Below, one piece after another: positions 8,883-17,423 of a DNA stretch of 51,496 nucleotides. The stretch is from NCBI GenBank assembly GCA_030432875.1, contig JAUILP010000019.1:1-51496 (forward strand), in the 5' to 3' direction. A program made the position numbers and the translations under genes. The number at the start of each line of letters is the position of its first letter. Position 1 is the first letter of the stretch. The notes below the pieces were generated by a model that saw nothing but the letters and a program-made list of their open reading frames with translations, made no database searches and was not told the DNA's origin. The DNA is from Oligoflexia bacterium (GTDB lineage: Bacteria > Bdellovibrionota_B > Oligoflexia > Oligoflexales > JAGOVF01).

Positions 8883-9406
8883 GCCTTTGGTTGTCCGAAA
8901 ATGGTCTGTTTTATTTTCTCACTCTGGTATCAACTTTTTTTGCCGTGCTCTGTGTCAACACGCGTTTAATCCTAAGAGCAGCGGTATATTTGATGGCCGT
9001 GCTGTTTTTTGTCGCAGGTATCTACCTACGTCTTGGTCTTGAATTTCTCGCGGGTATTCAGGTCCTCGTCTATGTCGGGGGGATTGTAGTCGTCCTCGTA
9101 TTTGCGGTCATGCTAACCCATAGCCATGCCGTTAAGGAAGAAAAACCTGATATCACTCGCAAGATAATCGGACTACTCACGGCAGGTCTTTTTTTTCTAG
9201 GATCTTGGTGGGCCATCGCGCAAACGCCTGCATTAACTTCTGTCTCAGCAGAGCTTATGCCTCTCACAACAGATATAAAAACTATTGGGCGCGCACTCTT
9301 AGATTTTGGCGCGAGTGGCTATGTGCTTCCCTTTGAACTCGTGTCATTACTACTCTTAGCGGTGCTTATTGGTGGCGTTGTTATTGCTCGAAAGGATGTG
9401 GGATGA
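8879..9406 (+). CDS. nuoJ: Complex I subunit J (ND6)
   Basis: A membrane subunit of 175 residues with five hydrophobic segments. The glycine-rich helix LEFLAGIQVLVYVGGIVVVLV is the ND6 hallmark, where a pi-bulge couples electron transfer to pumping in known structures. The C-terminal helix ends LLLLAVLIGGVVIARKDVG. It overlaps its neighbours nuoI and nuoK by 4 bases each, through ATGA junctions. Confidence 0.94.
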   Translation: MSLWLSENGLFYFLTLVSTFFAVLCVNTRLILRAAVYLMAVLFFVAGIYLRLGLEFLAGIQVLVYVGGIVVVLVFAVMLTHSHAVKEEKPDITRKIIGLLTAGLFFLGSWWAIAQTPALTSVSAELMPLTTDIKTIGRALLDFGASGYVLPFELVSLLLLAVLIGGVVIARKDVG

Positions 9407-9708
9407 ACCTATATCATTTTATCATTTTTTCCCTGTTTCTATTTTCAGTGGGGATATACGGTGTCCTAACCCGACGCAGCGCAGTCGGAATATTAATCGC
9501 CATAGAACTGATGCTAAATGCAGGGGCCATTAATCTGGCTGTCTTTAATCGCTATTTAGCCCCAGACAAGGTCGATGGGCAAATTATGGCTCTATTCGTA
9601 ATGGCCGTCGCTGCGGCAGAGGTCCTTGTGGGCATGGCTATTCTCATTATGCTTTTTCGCCGTAAAAAGAGCGTCGATATCGGTCAACTTGATATTTTGC
9701 GTCATTAG
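9403..9708 (+). CDS. nuoK: Complex I subunit K (ND4L)
   Basis: A three-helix membrane subunit of 101 residues, standard for NuoK. It has GVLTRRSAVGILIAIELMLNAGAINL with the conserved buried Glu, and a second conserved Glu in VMAVAAAEVLVGMAILIM. Both acidic residues are used in proton transfer in known structures. Confidence 0.95.
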   Translation: MNLYHFIIFSLFLFSVGIYGVLTRRSAVGILIAIELMLNAGAINLAVFNRYLAPDKVDGQIMALFVMAVAAAEVLVGMAILIMLFRRKKSVDIGQLDILRH

Positions 9709-9722
9709 GAGATTCAGCTTAT

Positions 9723-11660
9723 ATGCATGACATGATAGCGTATGCTTGGTTAATTCCCGCGTTTCCTTTTATATCGTTTCTCCTTATCGGACTGGGGGTG
9801 CGGCTTTATTCGCAAAAGCTTGCTGGCATCATTGCCACCTTATCTATCGGCGCTTCGTTCGCTTGCGCCCTTACCTTAGCCATCACTTATTTCGGTCTTG
9901 CCCCAGATGCAGAAGGCCTAAGACCCACTCTAGTGCCTTGGAGCTTTATCTGGGTAGATTATATGGAAGGCCTTAGGGTAAATCTCGGCATACTTGTTGA
10001 TCCGATTTCTGTGCTGCTGATGGTTGTAGTCACGACGGTAAGTCTACTCGTTCACCTCTATTCTATGGGTTACATGAAAGGGGAAACGGGCTATGGCCGG
10101 TATTTTACCTGGCTCAATTTGTTTACCTTTAGCATGCTCGGTTTGGTTGTTGCCCCCAATATCATACAAACTTATGTTTTTTGGGAATTGGTTGGGGCGA
10201 GTTCATTTCTGCTGATCGGTTACTATTATGAACGTGGTGCTGCCGTGGCCGCGTCAAAAAAAGCTTTTATCGTCACGCGTTTTGCTGATTTAGGTTTTTT
10301 ACTCGGGATTATACTCCTGGGTTATGTGGGATATCCCCTTTATCAGGGAAGTGGTGTTGAGGGACAACTTTTTGATTATACTTATCTTACAAATCCCCAA
10401 AATATTACTGCTCTTGTAGGTACAGGATTTCTCGGCATATCCCTTCTGCTGATTTATATGGGAGCCGCCGGAAAAAGCGCGATGTTCCCCCTTCATATTT
10501 GGTTACCTGACGCCATGGAAGGACCGACACCGGTATCCGCTTTAATTCATGCAGCAACAATGGTCGTTGCAGGTGTTTATCTGGTTGCCCGTTTATTCCC
10601 TCTCTTTTCTACCACACCTGACGTTTTAGAATTTGTGAGTTACGTGGGATTATTTACCTGTGCCTTCGCCGCGATTATTGCCTGTACTCAGGATGATATC
10701 AAAAGGGTACTTGCATTTTCAACGCTGAGCCAACTCGGTTACATGATGTTTGCTCTTGGCCTAGCTTCAATGGATCAGCCACTGGGTTATGTCGCCTCGA
10801 TGTTTCATCTATTCACGCATGCTTTTTTTAAGGCGCTTCTTTTCCTTGGTGCAGGCGCCATCATTCATGCTGTGCACTCAAATGATATTTGGCACATGGG
10901 TGGTCTCAAAAAATTGATGCCGGTTACCCACCTCACCTTTCTTATCGCGGTACTTGCGATTTCTGGTATATGGCCTTTCGCAGGTTTTTTCTCTAAAGAC
11001 GAAATATTATTGGCTGCCCTACAAGGGGGAAAAAATATTCACTTTATCGGTGGACTGCTCGTGGCTGGCTTAACCGCTTTTTATATGGCGCGTATTTATT
11101 TTTTGAGTTTTTGGGGAAGTCCCCGCAGCAAAGGTTCCTCGCATGCCCATGAAGCGCCTTTGATCATGCTCATCCCCTTATGTGTGCTCGCTGTACTCTC
11201 TCTTGTGGGAGGCTGGGTCCCTTTCTCTGATTATGTCACCATCGGTTTGACAGAACATCAAGGTGGCCATGGTAGCAGCATCGTCCCTATCTTAGGCTCA
11301 TTGGTGGCCATCCTTGGCTTAGGTTTTTCCTGGTTCGTATATGGCCGCGGCGAATCTGCTCGTTCAGACGCGATTGCGGCCAAATGGGGTATGGTTTTTG
11401 GCTGGATAAAAAACAAATTCTATATGGACGAGGTTTACCAGTTTATCACTCACCAGATGATTTTTCGCTTTGTCGCGACACCCATCGCTTGGTTTGACCG
11501 CAACGTCGTTGATGGTGCCGTAAATTTAACGGGTTGGTTGACTCGAAGGGCTAGTTCAATTTTTACGCTAATACAAACGGGACAAGCCCAAACTTATGGG
11601 GTGTGGTTTGTGGTCGGTACTGGGGTAACGTTAATAATGCTTTGGTTCACAAAGGGATGA
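9723..11660 (+). CDS. nuoL: Complex I antiporter-like subunit L (ND5)
   Basis: The distal pumping subunit, 645 residues with about 16 membrane helices. It contains LGILVDPISVLLMVVVTTVS, YVFWELVGASSFLLIGYYYE with the key helix-5 Glu, MGAAGKSAMFPLHIWLPDAMEGPTPVSALIHAATMV with the conserved Lys and His, and AFFKALLFLGAGAIIH. The C-terminus has the long amphipathic lateral-helix region and a final anchor helix. The start has AGGAG about ten bases upstream. Confidence 0.95.
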   Translation: MHDMIAYAWLIPAFPFISFLLIGLGVRLYSQKLAGIIATLSIGASFACALTLAITYFGLAPDAEGLRPTLVPWSFIWVDYMEGLRVNLGILVDPISVLLMVVVTTVSLLVHLYSMGYMKGETGYGRYFTWLNLFTFSMLGLVVAPNIIQTYVFWELVGASSFLLIGYYYERGAAVAASKKAFIVTRFADLGFLLGIILLGYVGYPLYQGSGVEGQLFDYTYLTNPQNITALVGTGFLGISLLLIYMGAAGKSAMFPLHIWLPDAMEGPTPVSALIHAATMVVAGVYLVARLFPLFSTTPDVLEFVSYVGLFTCAFAAIIACTQDDIKRVLAFSTLSQLGYMMFALGLASMDQPLGYVASMFHLFTHAFFKALLFLGAGAIIHAVHSNDIWHMGGLKKLMPVTHLTFLIAVLAISGIWPFAGFFSKDEILLAALQGGKNIHFIGGLLVAGLTAFYMARIYFLSFWGSPRSKGSSHAHEAPLIMLIPLCVLAVLSLVGGWVPFSDYVTIGLTEHQGGHGSSIVPILGSLVAILGLGFSWFVYGRGESARSDAIAAKWGMVFGWIKNKFYMDEVYQFITHQMIFRFVATPIAWFDRNVVDGAVNLTGWLTRRASSIFTLIQTGQAQTYGVWFVVGTGVTLIMLWFTKG

Positions 11661-11667
11661 GGCACAT

Positions 11668-13185
11668 ATGGGTTTATTAAGTTGGTTAATATTTATCCCC
11701 TTTTTTACTGCTTTAGCGGTGATACTCACGCCGCAGCCTAAGCAGATTAAATGGGTTGCTCTCATAGGTAGTGGCATTCATTTGCTCCTGACAGCATACA
11801 CCGCCATAAAACTCTGGGGGGTCATCTCTCAGGAAACGTTCACGGCTGATGTCTTTGCCAAGCTCTACTTCACTGAGCAGTATGATTGGTTCAAATCGCT
11901 GGGAATTCAGTACATGCTCGGTGTCGATGGTATGTCGATGGCCATGGTCATTTTGACCTCCATCATCATATTCACGGGGGTACTTGCGAGCTGGCATGTA
12001 ACGGAAAGACCCAAAGAATTTTTTGCTCTCCTTTTGGTTTTAGTCACCGGCGTATTTGGCGTGTTTCTTAGTTTCGATCTCTTTCTCTTCTTTATGTTTT
12101 ATGAAGTTGCCGTCCTTCCCATGTATTTGCTGATTGGTGTCTGGGGAACCGGGCCCAAAGAATATTCAGCCATGAAACTCACTTTGATGCTTATGGTCGG
12201 CTCTGCCTTTATTCTTGTCGGCTTATTTGCCTTGTATCATACATCGGGACAGGGAACTGGCGTTTATAGCTTTAATTTAAACACCCTTGCATCCTTCGAA
12301 TATCCGAAGTCAATGCAGGCGTGGGTATTCCCCATGATTTTTATTGGCTTTGGTATTCTTGGTGCTCTCTATCCATTTCATACATGGTCTCCTGATGGAC
12401 ATGCTTCCGCTCCTACCGCAGTTTCTATGCTCCACGCTGGCGTACTTATGAAACTCGGTGGCTACGGGGCTTTACGCATTGCGGTCTACTTGCTTCCAGA
12501 TGGAGCAAAGGAATGGGCGCTGTTTTTCATGGGGCTTACGACGATAAATATTTTGTATGGATCTTTTGGCGCAATAAAGCAAAAGGATCTCAAATATTTC
12601 ACGGCATATTCGTCAGTCAGTCACTGCGGTATTGTGCTTTTTGGCGTCGCCACTCTAAATTTTATGGGCGTCAAAGGAGCTGTGCTGCAGATGTTCAGCC
12701 ACGGGGTGATGACAGGACTCTTTTTTGCCCTAATTGGCATGGTTTATGGCCGTACGCATACGCGCATGATCCCAGAAATGGGTGGCCTTGCTAAAGTTAT
12801 GCCCTGGTTAGCTGTGTGTTTTTATGTCGCGGGTATGGCGTCTTTGGGGCTACCTGGTTTTTCTGGTTTTATTGCGGAGTCGCATGTTTTTATCGGCGGT
12901 TTTTTTGGTAACGCCTGGAATTCTTCTGTTGCCATGCAAGTCATGACGGTTTTAGCCACCATGTCTATCGTAGTGACCGCCGTTTATGTGTTGAGAGGTC
13001 TGGGCAAAGTATTTTTGGGACCTATCACCGACTCGCATTATTTAAGCTTAACTGATGCGGGATTTACCGAAAAATTAACCACAGGAATATTAATCGCGGT
13101 TCTTTTTTTAGTGGGTGTTTTTCCCCAGTTTTTAATTAAATTAATCGAAGGATCTGTGCTTCCCATATTAAATCGATTACGTTAG
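11668..13185 (+). CDS. nuoM: Complex I antiporter-like subunit M (ND4)
   Basis: A pumping subunit of 505 residues. Diagnostic stretches are YMLGVDGMSMAMVILTSIII, FFMFYEVAVLPMYLLIGVWG with the conserved helix-5 Glu, LYPFHTWSPDGHASAPTAVSMLHAGVLMKLGGYG and GLPGFSGFIAE. It starts 7 bases after nuoL behind GATGAGG. Confidence 0.95.
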   Translation: MGLLSWLIFIPFFTALAVILTPQPKQIKWVALIGSGIHLLLTAYTAIKLWGVISQETFTADVFAKLYFTEQYDWFKSLGIQYMLGVDGMSMAMVILTSIIIFTGVLASWHVTERPKEFFALLLVLVTGVFGVFLSFDLFLFFMFYEVAVLPMYLLIGVWGTGPKEYSAMKLTLMLMVGSAFILVGLFALYHTSGQGTGVYSFNLNTLASFEYPKSMQAWVFPMIFIGFGILGALYPFHTWSPDGHASAPTAVSMLHAGVLMKLGGYGALRIAVYLLPDGAKEWALFFMGLTTINILYGSFGAIKQKDLKYFTAYSSVSHCGIVLFGVATLNFMGVKGAVLQMFSHGVMTGLFFALIGMVYGRTHTRMIPEMGGLAKVMPWLAVCFYVAGMASLGLPGFSGFIAESHVFIGGFFGNAWNSSVAMQVMTVLATMSIVVTAVYVLRGLGKVFLGPITDSHYLSLTDAGFTEKLTTGILIAVLFLVGVFPQFLIKLIEGSVLPILNRLR

Positions 13186-13198
13186 AAAGTTTAGCCAC

Positions 13199-14617
13199 AT
13201 GAGTATGCTTCCCGAAATTATCATTATACTATTTGCCTTTTTAATTATTGCTCTAGATTTGATTTTTTTAGACAAGGCAAAGAATTATTTAGTCCCTGTC
13301 ACGGTGGTCGGTATTTTAGCTGCGTGTGCCGTGCTTATTTTTAATAACAGTGACACCTTAATGCTCGGGGGCCGATTTGTTAGCGGAGCCATGCACCTTT
13401 GGCTTAAAGTAACTTTTCTTATAGCTACCCTTCTTGTGGTCATTCTTGTTCCGGAATCCACGTCAGAAAATCTAAAAAATCGTCTTTCAAGCGTAGGAGA
13501 ATTTTTAACTATTTTGTTGTTTACCTTAGCGGGAATGATGTACCTGGTATCCTGCCAGGATTTAGTGACGCTTTACGTTTCTCTAGAATTAGCGACAATT
13601 CCTCTTATGGTGCTTTCTTCTTGGAACCGCGATGATCAAGGCGGAGAAGGTGCCATAAAGTATTTGGTGATTGGTGCTTTGGCTTCAGCCTTTCTTCTCT
13701 ATGGTTTTGGCCTGATTTATGCTCTTAGTGGCGAACTCAGTATTCCCGCCATCATGCCGCAATTGACGGAGGGTTCTCCTGCCTTATATTTGGCTGCTGC
13801 GCTTATCACCGCTGGGATTGGTTTTAAGTTAACCCTATTCCCCTTTCATATGTGGGCTCCCGATGCCTATCAAGGAGCTCCCATCCTTGTCACCGCGTAC
13901 CTTTCCGGGGCTTCAAAAGCGGCAGGACTCGTCGTGGCCCTACAAATTTTTTACCGACTCTTTGGTCATTTTATTGTTGACTGGGCTCCTTTCGTCGCTG
14001 TTCTCGCAACCCTTACTATGACCCTAGGCAATGTGGTCGCCGTACTCCAAGAAAATCTCAAACGCTTTATGGCTTTTAGTGCCATTTCCCAGGCTGGCTA
14101 TATTATCCTGGGATTTTTAGGCAATACCGGTGCGGATATTTCTGCGATGATTTTCTACATGCTGGTCTATGTCTTTACTAATTTAGCAGTCTTCACCGTC
14201 CTCATTGTACATGTGCAGCAAACAGGCAAAGAAACCATTCAGAGCTTAAGGGGCATGTCTCGTCTTAATCCCGGTTTAGCTCTGATACTTATGATCGGTC
14301 TCTTTGGTCTCGCTGGTATTCCTCCATTAGCAGGCTTTATAGGCAAATTTTTTCTCTTTAACGTCGCAGCTAAATCGGGTTATTACTGGCTTGTCGTGCT
14401 CGCCGTGCTCAATTCAACCGTATCGCTATACTATTATTTGCGTCTCGTGCGCCAAATGTATATTGAAGTGCCAGCAGAAGGTGACAAACCGCTAAAAATA
14501 AAACCGCTTACCATGCTGGGATTAGGATTTGTCACTGTTGGAATGCTTGGGTTAGGACTTATTCCTTATTTTTATGAGCAAATTGGTCGTGATGCGGCTC
14601 AGTGGTTGGCATTCTAA
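13199..14617 (+). CDS. nuoN: Complex I antiporter-like subunit N (ND2)
   Basis: The third pumping subunit, 472 residues. It shows LVTLYVSLELATIPLMVLSSW, FKLTLFPFHMWAPDAYQGAPILVTAYLSGASKAAGL and GLAGIPPLAGFIGKFFLF. It closes the nuo cluster. A short CCAG/CTGG hairpin followed by TATTTTTTT at 14661-14682 could weakly terminate the transcript before the ferredoxin gene, but the stem has only four or five pairs. Confidence 0.95.
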   Translation: MSMLPEIIIILFAFLIIALDLIFLDKAKNYLVPVTVVGILAACAVLIFNNSDTLMLGGRFVSGAMHLWLKVTFLIATLLVVILVPESTSENLKNRLSSVGEFLTILLFTLAGMMYLVSCQDLVTLYVSLELATIPLMVLSSWNRDDQGGEGAIKYLVIGALASAFLLYGFGLIYALSGELSIPAIMPQLTEGSPALYLAAALITAGIGFKLTLFPFHMWAPDAYQGAPILVTAYLSGASKAAGLVVALQIFYRLFGHFIVDWAPFVAVLATLTMTLGNVVAVLQENLKRFMAFSAISQAGYIILGFLGNTGADISAMIFYMLVYVFTNLAVFTVLIVHVQQTGKETIQSLRGMSRLNPGLALILMIGLFGLAGIPPLAGFIGKFFLFNVAAKSGYYWLVVLAVLNSTVSLYYYLRLVRQMYIEVPAEGDKPLKIKPLTMLGLGFVTVGMLGLGLIPYFYEQIGRDAAQWLAF

Positions 14618-14763
14618 GCTAAAAAAGCTAGGCGCCGGAAACTTATTTTGCTAGAGTTAGCCAGTCAATCTGGTATTTTTTTGATAGGATATATTTTCGC
14701 GATAGAAGGAATCTCACCCTTCAATGATTAACCGAGTAACTTTTAAATTAGGGAGCAAAATCT

Positions 14764-15051
14764 ATGGCTTATAAAATCACTGACGATTGCAACAACTGTG
14801 GCGCTTGTGAACCAGAATGTCCCAATTCTGCGATTACCTCAGGGGATGATTATTTTGTCATAGCAGCTGACCTTTGCACCGAATGCGTAGGATTCCATGG
14901 GGAGCCTCAGTGCGCTGCCGTTTGTCCTGTTGATTCATGTGTCACCGATCCAGCTGTAAAAGAGACTGAAGAGGCTTTAATTGCTAAAGCAAAAAAACTG
15001 CATCCTGGTGATGATTTTTCAGGAAATATTCCTTCACATTTCCGTAATTAG
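14764..15051 (+). CDS. fdx: 2[4Fe-4S] ferredoxin, Alvin/YfhL type
   Basis: A 95-residue low-potential ferredoxin. First motif C9-x2-C12-x2-C15-x3-C19-P; second motif C38-x2-C41-x8-C50-x3-C54-P, with a further Cys at 59. The eight-residue insertion between the second and third cysteines of motif two, plus a C-terminal helical extension, is typical of the Allochromatium/Thauera ferredoxins; the Thauera aromatica member is the known donor to benzoyl-CoA reductase. Placed right after korAB-nuo, it is the likely carrier between KorAB, the NuoEFG-less complex I and BcrABCD (inference). A GGGAG ribosome site lies before the ATG. Confidence 0.92.
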   Translation: MAYKITDDCNNCGACEPECPNSAITSGDDYFVIAADLCTECVGFHGEPQCAAVCPVDSCVTDPAVKETEEALIAKAKKLHPGDDFSGNIPSHFRN

Positions 15052-15053
15052 TC

Positions 15054-15192
15054 GCTGGCGCGAAACTCTGTTTCGCGCCAGCAAACGTGTCCCGAGCACA
15101 GCGAGGGATCTCCTAAAATCAGATACTTAGCAAGGAGATCCTTCAGGGTTTCACCCTTCAGGACACGTCTTTGGCACTTTGGCGCCAAAGAC
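15054..15192. repeat. Nested inverted repeats, four hairpins in 140 bases
   Basis: Directly after the ferredoxin stop there is a perfect 12-bp hairpin (15054-15065 with 15071-15082, 5-base loop CTCTG). Next is an outer pair ACGTGTCC/GGACACGT (15085-15092 with 15161-15168), which encloses GGATCTCCT/AGGAGATCC (15106-15114 with 15133-15141) and a small AGGG/CCCT hairpin (15145-15157). Last is GTCTTTGGC/GCCAAAGAC (15167-15175 with 15184-15192). There is no T-tract after any of them, so a simple intrinsic terminator does not explain it. It could be a repetitive palindromic element, an RNA stability structure or a structured RNA. Confidence 0.7.
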
Positions 15193-15506
15193 TAATTAGT
15201 CACTTGTTTAGGGGACTGAGGGTTGCTTTTAGACTTTTTGGTCCTATTCTTAAGGCCTGACATTTAGAATTTTTGGGGCAGGCCAGCTGTGAATGCTTCG
15301 GACGATTTTGAACTTGCCCTAGGTTATTGGGTTTGAAAAAAAACTCGTGTGGCAGCTAACTGAATGTTAAGTTTTAAAAAAAGGCTATAAGGCACTACCA
15401 GCTGAAGCCGCAGATGGTTAGTTGCATGGCAACAAGAGCTGTGCTGTGTGTGAAATTTCATTTTGAATTGGTTGGATTTTTTCTACAAAAAAGAGGAGGG
15501 CGATCC
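15193..15506. other. Gene-free spacer before the rubrerythrin gene
   Basis: No supportable gene. A longer open frame from 15414 runs into the rubrerythrin gene, but its first 31 residues are unlike the family, and the ribosome site places the start at 15507. The rubrerythrin promoter should be here but was not resolved. Confidence 0.35.
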
Positions 15507-16031
15507 ATGACAACAACAGTTGATTTTAAAAATTTAAACCTTAAGGATGCCATGGATCTCGCAATCTTAATTGAAGAAGAGGCGCGCGAGAGATATAAAG
15601 AATTTTCAGACCATGTTGGATTTCGCTATAAGGGTGATGCTGCTGATTTTTTTTCTAGCATGTCAGCCAATGAAGAAAAACATGCGCAGCAAATATCGGC
15701 ACAACGAAAAAAATTATTTGGTGATGCGCCCTCAAGCATAAGTCCTGATATGATATGGGATGTTGAAGCACCAGATTATGGCAAGCCGCGACCTTTCATG
15801 TCTCTTCGTCAGGCTCTTAATATTGCCCTAGAAGCGGAATTTAAAGCCTGGACGTTTTTTGATGAAGCCCTTAAACATGTCAAAGATAATGATGTTAAAG
15901 CTTTGTTTGAAGAACTCCGCGATGAAGAATCTATGCATATGGAAGCGGTAAAAAAGCAGCTGGCTTTAGCGCCAGAGGGCGATGGACCAGATTTAACCGA
16001 CGACGAAATCGACGAGCCGTCTTCTTTATAA
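15507..16031 (+). CDS. Rubrerythrin-like ferritin-family diiron protein
   Basis: A 174-residue four-helix protein, probably a peroxide or oxygen scavenger. Diiron ligand motifs are visible in both helix pairs: IEEEARERYKEF, then SANEEKHAQQ, then ALEAEFKAWTFFDEALKHV, and EELRDEESMHMEAVKKQ. The C-terminal rubredoxin domain of classical rubrerythrin is missing; the tail is short and acidic instead, so the electron donor is unknown. The start at 15507 is chosen for the GAGGAGGG ribosome site at 15493-15500. It probably protects oxygen-sensitive neighbours such as KorAB and BcrABCD (inference). Confidence 0.8.
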   Translation: MTTTVDFKNLNLKDAMDLAILIEEEARERYKEFSDHVGFRYKGDAADFFSSMSANEEKHAQQISAQRKKLFGDAPSSISPDMIWDVEAPDYGKPRPFMSLRQALNIALEAEFKAWTFFDEALKHVKDNDVKALFEELRDEESMHMEAVKKQLALAPEGDGPDLTDDEIDEPSSL

Positions 16032-16102
16032 GTCCATGGAAATTCTTTAGAATTCGTCACGTCCCGTCACGTTCCGCCAGGCAGACATTCTGAGCCATGA
16101 AG

Positions 16103-17416
16103 CTATAGTCCATGCCTTATCATGATATTATATTGATGATTTTCTTGAACCAATTCATCCACATATTTTTTAAGCAAGTTTTTTGTTGTTTTAAAGGAAT
16201 TTTTGGTATCAATAATCATTACCTGCCTTTTTTCAGAACTAATGACCTTTAGCGTCTTATCTGTAGGGTTTTCGGTAAAGACGTCCAGCCACCAAATATA
16301 GTGCCCTGGAGCAAGAACTCTTGTTAGCTGCCTCTGGTCATTTTCCAGAGTGATTTTTGCTGATTTTTCTGTAGCAGCATTGACAAAATTAAACTCTAAT
16401 TTTTTAACAACTAACTTTTCGCCAATTATCCAATTAAAGTCGATTTTATTTTTATTTAGACTTAATAACAAAAAGGCATTATCCGGTTTTAGCAAATTTA
16501 TACCAGTCATCTCAGCCGTATTTAGCGCTGCCCCATATTGGGGGATGTCCTTTTCAATATAAACGATATGAGGTGCCGATGAATATTTTCCCGTGGCATC
16601 ACGAACCATAACATAATAGGTTCCCGGTTCCGCAATATCAATTTGAGCATTGTCTGCATAGGTTACCAGCGAAGGAGACTTAAAATCAGTTTCCTTCTGC
16701 CACAAATATATCTTGTATTTTAGGGGCTTCAATTCAGGGTGCACCCAAATGATGTTTAATTTTGCGGGAAAAGAGGGGAGCATCAAAGCCGCGCCATTTT
16801 CGGGGTAGAGAATGGTTATTTTTTTATGACGCAAACCAATTTCCACCATTTGGTTGGCACCGTGAACGTATTTTGCCACTATTTGATCATTTGCTTCATT
16901 TGGCCGAAAGAGAATAGTGATTTTCTCCCAAGCTCGGTCGAACATAACATTTTCATCTTCTATCATTTTTTTGGAATCCGTTTTAAGATCGGGGAGTCGA
17001 CTCATAAAATATTCGTCAATTACTATTCTTCTTAAGGTCTCTCTGGTAAGACGAATGGTGATCGTATTGTTAAAATTAATTACAGTCTCTTCGGAGCGAA
17101 GCTTTCCTCGGTTGCGAAATACATAACTCAGTCTCAGTTTGCTTCCACCCGGAATACTTAAATAACTGCCAACAACGAGTTTTTGTCCGACCTGTAGAGT
17201 ATGCCAAGCCAAATCTAAGGGATCGCGGTACTCAATAAAGCCCTCCACCTTAACTACGCGAAAGTTATTTACTAGCACCTCCTGAGTCTTCTTTAGAGAT
17301 TTTTTCGCCTTTACTTTCGCTAAACTTGAAACACTTTTTGCCAATAGAATTTGCTGAGGAGCAATGAAAAGCATAAAAATACCTAGAAAAATAGGCAAAT
17401 ATTTTGGCATTGCCAT
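16103..17416 (-). CDS. Exported FecR-like domain protein
   Basis: About 437 residues. The chosen start (ATG at 17416) gives a short basic N-terminus and a hydrophobic signal sequence, MPKYLPIFLGIFMLFIAP, that could be cleaved after the LAKS region. Then comes a FecR-type module: VKVEGFIEYRDPLDLAWHTL followed by VGQKLVVGSYLSIPGGSKLRL, the usual 'G-W-x-L-x-x-G-x-x-L' pattern. The rest is beta-rich and resembles Ig-like or carbohydrate-binding repeats, but no family was identified. A longer reading frame starts at 17497 inside the phosphatase gene and is less likely. It is the last gene of a three-gene minus-strand operon and lies in the periplasm or cell envelope. The function is unknown. Confidence 0.7.
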   Translation of the reverse strand: MAMPKYLPIFLGIFMLFIAPQQILLAKSVSSLAKVKAKKSLKKTQEVLVNNFRVVKVEGFIEYRDPLDLAWHTLQVGQKLVVGSYLSIPGGSKLRLSYVFRNRGKLRSEETVINFNNTITIRLTRETLRRIVIDEYFMSRLPDLKTDSKKMIEDENVMFDRAWEKITILFRPNEANDQIVAKYVHGANQMVEIGLRHKKITILYPENGAALMLPSFPAKLNIIWVHPELKPLKYKIYLWQKETDFKSPSLVTYADNAQIDIAEPGTYYVMVRDATGKYSSAPHIVYIEKDIPQYGAALNTAEMTGINLLKPDNAFLLLSLNKNKIDFNWIIGEKLVVKKLEFNFVNAATEKSAKITLENDQRQLTRVLAPGHYIWWLDVFTENPTDKTLKVISSEKRQVMIIDTKNSFKTTKNLLKKYVDELVQENHQYNIMIRHGL

Positions 17417-17423
17417 TCTATTT

